From positions 105,593,866 to 105,657,865 of the forward strand of contig NC_090023.1 of the NCBI RefSeq assembly GCF_037176765.1: 64,000 bases of DNA, read 5' to 3'. The position numbers and the translations under genes are program-made. Positions 57,723 through 64,000 of this stretch are shown here, one piece after another (positions within the stretch are counted from its first letter, which is position 1; each line of letters opens with the position of its first letter). The notes under the pieces were generated by a model. That model was not told the DNA's origin. It saw only the letters and a program-made list of their open reading frames with translations, and did not search any database. The stretch comes from Anolis sagrei (taxonomy: Eukaryota > Chordata > Lepidosauria > Squamata > Anolidae).

Positions 57723-57975
57723 GTTGTTTTCCGGGCTGTATGGCCATGTTCCAGAAGCATTTTCTTCTGACGTTTCGCCTGCATCTATGGCAGGCATCCT
57801 CAGAGATTGTGAGACTAGGTTGTTGTGAGTTTGTGACTGGGTTGTGAGGTTTCACAACCTCTGGGGATGCCTGCCATAGATGCAGGCGAAACATATGCTT
57901 CTGGAACATGGCCATACAGCCCGGAAAACTCACAACAGCCCAGTGATTCCGGCCTTGAAAGCCTTCGACAATATA
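57723..57975. mobile_element. Tail-to-tail Penelope-like unit
   Basis: Minus-strand tail (GTTGTTTTCCGGGCTGTATG to CATCCTCAGAGATTG), then plus-strand tail (CTCTGGGGATGCCTGCCATA to AAAGCCTTCGACAATATA). TTGCTT may be the target duplication (57717-57722, 57976-57981), too short to be sure. Confidence 0.78.
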
Positions 57976-59495
57976 TTGCTTCTAACATGTCGATAAGAGA
58001 AGTCATATTCTGTGTCACCATATCACTTCATGACTCTGAGCAGTGTAAATAAGTATCAACCCAGTGTTTTGTGACTGGCCATTTAGTGTGCCATTCTGTC
58101 CAAACTGACCTGAAAGTAAACCTCGTGTATTTCTCCTAAACATGTATTGCATAGCACTGTTGGTAATTTTCCCCGTCTTCCTTTCTGGGTGAAAGTAGAA
58201 AAGGCAAGGAAAATATTTTTACAGCGTTGTCTTTAACCATTTCACCTTTGCATCCCTCTCCTTCTATATTTCCCAGTCTTTTCCCAAATCTTCTCCCACC
58301 TTTGGAGTTGTCTAGCTAACTTCTCATCCAAATCCCAGCCATTCCATAATTCTCCAAGTATCTCAATGTCATTTTTCAGAACTGGAACCAAAATCTCCAG
58401 CCTGCCTTTATTTAAATCGCAGCCCTTCGGCCTTTTCCTTTTTAAAGAGATTACCTCCAATGGTAATATAAAGTGATTTTGCATCTTGCAAGGGTTGAAA
58501 CTTGTTTTGTGTGGGTGGTTTTCAGCTGGCCCTTCGGCTCTGATAAGAAATGCAGTGTGTATTATTATTATTATTCTTAATCTTTTTCTCCATGCGTGTC
58601 ATATTTTCCATACTTTTACGTTTGGTGTTATTTTTTAAGGGGGTGATATATTTGTAAAATATGGATCCTGTCGGAAGCAACAGTATATTGTTGTATTATT
58701 TCGTTTATTTTTGTATTAAATGACCAGCCTCTTCAAACGAAAGCCAAGGCGACACTCCTATATTTTTGCAGATATGTATATACATATATATGTTGTATCT
58801 TTGTATTAAGATTCGGGCCGTATTTGCATATAAATAGAAGAAGAAGAAAATAAATCTGTGCCTGGCACCTCGTAGAGATAAAGCCGGGACCTCCTTTCTG
58901 GCGGCAGCATGAGCAGCGCGCAGTTCAGCTTGCATGAGTTGCAAGGCGATTAATCAATTTCCAAAAGAGATGCAACAAGTAGGCTGAGAATGGAGGGTTG
59001 AGGAGAAGGACCCGTTGTCTTCACTCCTGGTCCAAGAAAATTGGGCGGCAGAGGCAAAAAGCAGGACTAAAAAGGCAAGGAAATTAGGAGGAAGAGATGC
59101 TGCTAGGAAGGCTGAAAAGGATGCGCTCCTTCCAAGCAAATCTCATGTGATGATGATTATGGTGGTGGTGATGGAGGGAGACCCTAAGATAGCTGAGAGG
59201 CAGGTCATCAACCAGGCAGTCGTCCTGCTCGACCCAAAGGCTGAGCAGATTGAGGAAGGGCAGGTCATCACCCTCTCCCAGATACCCCAAAAGCAGTAGG
59301 AAAGGGGAAGTTTGAAGCCTCTTGGCTTTGTTGGACCTTTCTCTTCAGAGTCTTCTCCTGAACCAAAACCTCCCGGGAGAGTTGGAGCCATGACCCGAAA
59401 GGCAAGGGCAGCCCCCGCCGGCCACGTCCGGAGGTGACGTCACTCGACTCCCAAGACTTCCAGAAGTCCTCTCATCCGGGAACTGGAGAGGTTGA
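57976..59495. other. Repeat-free non-coding DNA downstream of POU3F3
   Basis: About 1.5 kb without dispersed repeats, AT-rich at 58.5-58.85 kb. Holds the octamer/TATA-like cluster listed separately. Mammals have a long non-coding RNA gene downstream of Pou3f3; whether this is its counterpart cannot be told. Confidence 0.4.
58822..58837 (+). promoter_or_regulatory. Octamer next to a TATA-like box
   Basis: ATTTGCAT (58822-58829) runs straight into ATAAATAG (58830-58837). A homeobox-type GATTAATCAAT lies at 58949-58959. Octamer plus TATA box is a known promoter arrangement, but usually with wider spacing; an enhancer or chance match is as likely. Confidence 0.3.
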
Positions 59496-59695
59496 GGGTG
59501 CCTCCACGCCGTAGAATGAGTACAGCAGGACATGGCTTGAACTGGGCAGCTTAATGCTATAGAGTCTCCTGAGGTCTGTAGTTTGGCACTCCTTGGCTGA
59601 GAAGGCCTTGAGAAAACACAACACCCCTAACTCCATAGCATAGCGCCCTGGAAAGCGGAGCCACACTGCATTCATTCGATAGTGTCGATGAACCC
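59496..59695. mobile_element. Palindromic MITE (ATCTACACTGTAG family)
   Basis: Left end GGGTGCCTCCACGCCGTAGA, inner GGTCTGTAGTTTGGCACTCC, right arm CACAACACCCCTAACTCCAT and end GATAGTGTCGATGAACCC. 200 bases, uninterrupted. Confidence 0.75.
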
Positions 59696-59947
59696 TTAGC
59701 ATGGTAGCTAACTGGAGGCATCCACCCATAAAGACAGAGTCCCTTCCTGTCTTTAATTCAGTGGCGAAGTTGCGCAACATGCTGCTCCTTCCTCCTCCTA
59801 ATAAACATCAATAAGAATCAGGATCTCTCAAGAGATCCTTCCACTGGAAAACAAAACAAACCCCTCGAATCAGTTGGTCTCAGTTCTATGGGATTGACTC
59901 TGTTGACCCAATGTTCTCACCAGTTGGGAGAAACCAGTCGTGTTGAG

Positions 59948-60268
59948 GGTTTTTTCGAAAGCTTTCATGTCCGGAATCACTGGGTTGCTGTGAGTTTTCT
60001 GAGCATGCCCCAGAAGCATTCTCTCCTGACCTTTCACCCACATCTATGGCAGGCATCCTCAGAGGTTGTGAAGTCTGTTGGAAACTAGACTTCACAACCT
60101 CTGTTTATATATCTGTGGTTTATTTATCTGTGGAAAGTCCAGAGTGGGAGAAAGAACTCTTGTGTCGCAATTGACGACCTTGACCTCACAATCTCTGAGG
60201 ATGCCTGAAGACGTCAGGAGAGGATGCTTCTGGAAGATGGCCATACAGCCCGGAAAACTCACAGCAAC
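59948..60268. mobile_element. Tail-to-tail Penelope-like unit with 14-base target duplication
   Basis: Minus-strand tail (TTTCGAAAGCTTTCATGTCC to GTGAAGTCTGTTGGAAACTA and on to GGGAGAAAGAACTCTTGTG) followed by plus-strand tail (CTCACAATCTCTGAGGATGC to GGAAAACTCACAGCAAC). CCAGTCGTGTTGAG flanks exactly (59934-59947, 60269-60282), the longest duplication among these units. Confidence 0.9.
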
Positions 60269-61885
60269 CCAGTCGTGTTGAGTTTAAATGAAGCCAGGCA
60301 GGTGTGCGGTGATTGGTAAGCTCTGTGGAATGCTAGGAGGGAGTTCTTTGAAGGGAAATGATTTATTATTTAGGATGGCAATGTGTAGCTGAGTGAGGAG
60401 ACTTTATTTTCCTTTCTCCTGGCTTTTGGCCACATTGTGGGCCACACAAACGGAAAGAGCGGGCCTTCCCAGTTTCCAGCTCGGGTGGCCTTTGTGACTA
60501 GGACCCAGGGCGGTTCTGAATCGGGATTAACCTCCTTCCCGAAGGAAAGGGGTTTCTTTCTTTGCGCCTGTCTGCCGGATCCTCCTCTCCTTTCTCTCCC
60601 GAGGTGGGAGTGTGTGGAAGCCCCCGAGAGACTGAAACAGAAAGAGAGAGAGGAAGGAAAGGAGGGAGGGAGGGAGGGAGGCAGGCCTGGAGGACCGGCG
60701 GTGGCGGCAGGAATTCCCCTCCACCGCCGTTTGAGTAATGGGCGGCTCCGATCAGGGGATGAATGGCGCTGCTTGGAGGTGTAATGGGCCTTGGCGCTCG
60801 CGGAGCGGGAGGAGGAGGAGCGGAAGGAGACGCCATGGAGAGGAAAGGAAAGGAGAGGAAAGGAAAGGAAAGGAAGGTGCTGCCAGAGCTGAAGCCGGGC
60901 TGCGGAGGCTCTGGAGGGGGAGAAGGACCAAGGAAGCGCCTTCTCAAGCGCGTGTAGGGCTGAGGATTCCACAAGACCCCAGAGAACCCCCTTGACCACC
61001 CTCCCAGCTGCTCTTTCTCTCCCCATCGTGGGCTGTGGGCTATTTTGTGCGTGTCGGGTGCTTTGTTTGGGGCTGTACTTCCCCCTCTCCCTCTTTCTTC
61101 TTTAGCCCAACGCAGGATCCCTTTTCTCCGAGATTTAAATTTCGCGGATGAATTACCCGAAGCGGGTTGCTAAGCAACGGGATTGAAGCAGGGCTAAGAA
61201 TATGCGAGCCTTTTTTTTTTTTTTTTTTTTTTGTATTCTCATTAATAAAAGAGCCACTCTGACACAGCAACCTGACTTTGGATCGCTGCAACTTCTGCAA
61301 AAGCCATTGGAGAATTACAAGGCGGCCTTGCCATTTAATTACAGCTCGGGATGGATGGCAAGGGGAGGCTCTGTGTGCGTGTGTGTGCGAGTGTGTGTTT
61401 CCTTTGAAAAGCTGTGTTTGCGCTGAAGGTGGCCCTTTCCTGGTTCACTTCCCTGGGAGTTAGTCCGGCTCAACTCCGAGGGGCTCACTCCTGAGGAAAG
61501 GCACCTCAAGGGTGGCTCGGCGATGACTACACCAATTTGCCTCTTGGTGGCTTCGAGATATGGCGTGACAACTTTTATTTTCATAGGCAAATATTCGGGA
61601 CCCACTTCTTGAGCTCACTTTCTCTCTCCTTACTTGCAGAAAACCCGAATAATATCGGGAACAGCAATTCCAAACATATGGATGGAGCGAAAGTCGTTCC
61701 CATTTTTGAGACCCCATCTACATTGCTATATAATGCAGTTCAACTGCATTGGTCTGGGAAATAGTAGATCAAAATGTGATCTCACTCTACTAGCCAAGAT
61801 TTAGAATAGAAACCTATTTTCCAGGGGTTTCCATAAGTCGACAGGAGACTGGCAGGAAGAGAAACACGGTGCTGCCTATTTGTTC
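60269..61885. other. GC-rich non-coding block and flank
   Basis: CpG-rich at about 60.45-61.17 kb (CACCGCCGTTTGAGTAATGG, GGCGCTCGCGGAGCGGG), with GGAAA repeats at 60838-60875 and a T run at 61209-61232. A MITE-like piece is at 61710-61755. It could be a further CpG island of the locus. No coding gene recognised. Confidence 0.4.
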
Positions 61886-61999
61886 CACACAGCTAAATAA
61901 AATCCCACATTATCTGCTTTGAACTGGAATATATGGCAGTGTGGACTCAGATAACCCAGTTCAAAACAGATATTGTGGGATTTTCTGCCTTGATATTCC
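61886..61999. mobile_element. Palindromic MITE fragment (family of 2177-2325)
   Basis: AAAATCCCACATTATCTGCT and AACAGATATTGTGGGATTTT are inverted arms; TTCTGCCTTGATATTCCG matches the 2177 copy. Outer ends lost. Confidence 0.7.
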
Positions 62000-62092
62000 G
62001 CCCGCCGTCCACCCAACGTTTTCTTCTGGCCTTTTCTTTTCCCTTTTCCCAATAGAGCTGAGCTTTAGTCTCCCTTTTCCATCTATATCGCA

Positions 62093-62745
62093 TTGATATG
62101 TGTCTTCTGTCGACTTATGGTGAACCCAGGTATTTTATAGGGTTTTCTTAGGCAAGGAGTACTCTGGTTTAGCCAGTTCCTTCGAAAGAGCCTACATATC
62201 CGGGAATTTATTGATGTCAAAGGCTTTCATGGCCGGAATCACTGGGTTTCTGTGAGTTTTCTGGGCTGTATGGCCATGTTCCAGAAGCATTCTCTCCTAA
62301 TCTTCACCCACATCTATGGCAAGCATCCTCAGAGGTTGTGAGGTCTGCCGGAAAATAGGCAAGTGGGGTTAATATATCTTTGGAATCTCCAGGGTGGGAG
62401 AAAGAACTCTTGTCTGGGTTGTTGTGAGTTTTCTGGGGTGTATGGGCTTGTCCACAGCCCTGAAAATTCACAACAACCCAGTGATTCCGGTCATGAAAGT
62501 CTTCCACAATACAACTCTTATCTGTGTGATGCAAGTGTGAATGTTGCAATTGTCCACCTTGATCTCACAACCTCTGAGAATGCCTGCCATAGTTGTGGGC
62601 GAAATGACAGGAGAGAATGCTTCTGGAACATGTCCATACAGCCAAGAAAACTCACAGCAATATATTGATGGTCTCCCATCCAAATACTAACCAGGGCTAA
62701 ACCTCCTTGGCTTCCAAGATCATACCGGATATGGTGCTTTTAGGC
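62093..62745 (-). mobile_element. 5S-rRNA-derived SINE split by a Penelope-like unit
   Basis: 62671-62745 is, on the minus strand, a 5S rRNA-like head (GGTTAGTATTTGGATGGGAG and GAAGCCAAGGAGG match the 5S internal control region). 62093-62208 is the rest of the same SINE (plus reading GACTTATGGTGAACCCAGG, GGGTTTTCTTAGGCAAGGAG, GCCAGTTCC). Joined they give about 190 bases, like the intact copy at 21734-21915. Not a functional 5S gene. Confidence 0.78.
62217..62662. mobile_element. Tail-to-tail Penelope-like unit inserted in a SINE
   Basis: Minus-strand tail from TCAAAGGCTTTCATGGCCGG through GGGAGAAAGAACTCTTGTCT, a second scrambled part near 62419-62515, then plus-strand tail to GAAAACTCACAGCAATA. 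TATTGATG flanks (62209-62216, 62663-62670). Confidence 0.82.
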
Positions 62746-63201
62746 TATTTGGCCCTATCGCTTTTATATTATTGTTATTGTTATTATGATTATTTTCTGC
62801 CTTTTCTACTAAGTGTGCAGACCTACAGAGGAAACCAGTTAGCCGCAGAATCCTGCAAAGTGTTTGGATATTTTCACAGGTAAATTAATCTGCGTCTACT
62901 TCAGTGTTGTTTTATAACGGTTTCATATGAGGAAGGTATCGACTTATACATCAGGTTAAAGGAAGATAAACAGTAGGCCACGGAGTAAACTTTTTCCTTG
63001 TCTTGACTCTATTGAAAAAGAGGGAAGTTGATCAATGTCAGCACTTCTGAGATTAACGGAGATATACACAATTCGGCTGTGATTTCTGACAGTGAGAGGA
63101 AACATAATTTTGTTGAAAGGGGAGATGGTTGATTTAGGAGAAAACGTGTATCCTGTGTAGGAAATTCGGGAGCGCTCTCTTTCAATACATTCTAAGCTTT
63201 T
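62746..63201. other. Unrecognised non-coding DNA
   Basis: Nothing recognised; a short (TTA/TTG)n stretch lies at 62768-62787. Confidence 0.45.
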
Positions 63202-63370
63202 CATCACACTAGAGGAAAAAATCCACTTAAAATCCGGTTTCTGCCTCCTGCAGAATTCTGAGGTTTGTAGTTTAGTGAGGCTGTTAAAGGCTCCTCCCTA
63301 AACTACAAACCCCAGAATCCTGCAGGAGGCAGAAACCGGATTTTAAGTGGATTTTTTCTCTAGTGTGATG
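63202..63370. mobile_element. Palindromic MITE (CATCACACTAGAG family), near-perfect hairpin
   Basis: 169 bases: CATCACACTAGAGGAAAAAA and TTTTTTCTCTAGTGTGATG at the ends, AAAATCCGGTTTCTGCCTCC against GGAGGCAGAAACCGGATTTT. The arms differ at only a few positions, so this copy is young or constrained. Confidence 0.9.
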
Positions 63371-63429
63371 AAGCTGTAAGAGAAACGACTCCAATCCATA
63401 CATTCAAGTGAATTCATTGACCCCAATGG

Positions 63430-63598
63430 ATTCATTAGAAGTAGCCGAGATTGGTGGGATGCAAATCTAGATCTTCTTGTGCATTCTTGTTGCCTGCTTT
63501 CAAGACATTTGTCGTCTGAGTTCCTAGCTTTGCTCAAAAGGGGTTTGTTCTTGAGCTCCACTGAAGTTGAGAGAGTGTGACTTGCTCAGGGTCACTCA
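63430..63598 (-). mobile_element. tRNA-derived SINE, second type, truncated
   Basis: Plus strand reads TTGCCTGCTTTCAAGACATT, GTTCTTGAGCTCCACTGAAG and AGAGAGTGTGACTTGCTCAG. The tRNA-like head is cut off by the MITE that follows. Confidence 0.6.
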
Positions 63599-63743
63599 GG
63601 CCCCTTCTACACTACCATAGAATCCAGATTATCCAAACAGAATAATGCACATTATCTGCTTTGAACTAGTAATTTTGTGAGCCTACACTGCCATACAATC
63701 CTGTTCAAAGAAAATAATCTGCATTGTATATGGCAGTGTAGTT
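63599..63743. mobile_element. Palindromic MITE (family of 2177-2325)
   Basis: GGCCCCTTCTACACTACCAT, ACATTATCTGCTTTGAACT, then the inverted arm CAAAGAAAATAATCTGCATT and end ATGGCAGTGTAGTTG. Confidence 0.7.
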
Positions 63744-63795
63744 GATTCCCGGGGATTCAAATCCTGCCTTCCAGGTTTGCAGTGGTCTCTTCTCC

Positions 63796-63900
63796 CAGTG
63801 GCTCCCAAACATTGATTCTTCATGTGGACTTCCACTCCCAGAATTCCTGACTGTTGGCCAAGCTGACTGGGGTGCCTGGGAGTGACAGTCCAAAACACTG
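63796..63900. mobile_element. hAT MITE fragment
   Basis: CAGTGGCTCCCAAACATTGA start, inner CTTCCACTCCCAGAATTCCT and inverted GGAGTGACAGTCCAAAACA. The right end is lost. Confidence 0.6.
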
Positions 63901-64000
63901 GTTAGACTAGAGTTGCCTTAATTGCTTTGAAGAGAGTTGGAGGATGTCTTGCATGGATAGATGGATGGCTAGATGAGTGAATAGATCAATGGACAGAAAA
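63901..64000. other. Unrecognised end of window
   Basis: A short GATAGATGGATGG-type microsatellite lies at about 63955-63970. Nothing else recognised. Confidence 0.5.

Noticed and set aside
49788-62662. The repeated CATCCTCAGAGG / CCTCTGAGGATG blocks as a CRISPR-like array or satellite
   Set aside because: Spacing is irregular, orientation alternates and each block is part of a Penelope-like tail.
62671-62745. A 5S rRNA gene
   Set aside because: Only part of 5S is present, diverged and joined to a SINE body; it is a SINE head.

Overview
This is vertebrate nuclear DNA, most probably from a squamate reptile and plausibly an iguanian, Anolis-like lizard. The organism call rests on a dense mix of interspersed repeats: Sauria-type SINEs with a Bov-B-like tail, a second tRNA-derived SINE, a 5S-rRNA-derived SINE, L2 and CR1 LINE tails, Penelope-like retroelements, hAT elements and palindromic MITEs. 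The species itself cannot be read from the window.

One protein-coding gene is well supported: an intronless POU3F3 (Brn-1) orthologue, CDS 52075-53466 on the plus strand, 463 aa, with intact POU-specific and POU-homeodomains. Upstream lies a promoter-like block with three CCAAT boxes (50738-50819) and a long GC-rich leader with several short upstream ORFs. Downstream is an AT-rich 3' UTR with a good poly(A) signal at 55261. The stretch from about 50.2 to 55.5 kb is the longest one in the gene-proximal half without any interspersed repeat that I recognise.

Layout. 1-37 kb is AT-rich, gene-poor and full of repeats, with long stretches of unrecognised single-copy-looking DNA that could hold distal regulatory elements or non-coding RNA exons; one candidate exon and 3' end is at 34.3-34.7 kb. 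37-50 kb shifts abruptly to GC-rich, CpG-containing DNA with polypurine/polypyrimidine tracts and microsatellites, typical of the flanks of a developmental regulator; a second promoter-like block with a CCAAT box is near 46.1 kb. 50-55.3 kb is the POU3F3 unit. 55.5-64 kb returns to repeat-laden non-coding DNA, with an octamer/TATA-like cluster near 58.8 kb and another GC-rich block at 60.4-61.2 kb.

The most informative structure outside the gene is in the repeats. At least seven short Penelope-like insertions are built tail-to-tail (two inverted copies of the same 3' end) and each is flanked by a direct repeat of about 7-14 bases, so the inverted unit appears to have been inserted whole. One of them splits a 5S-derived SINE. 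Six hAT-type elements have 8-base target duplications that all carry TA in the middle, and in two clear cases and one weaker one a hAT copy sits inside the terminal repeat of an older palindromic MITE. No tRNA gene, intact rRNA gene, CRISPR array or recognisable endogenous virus was seen.
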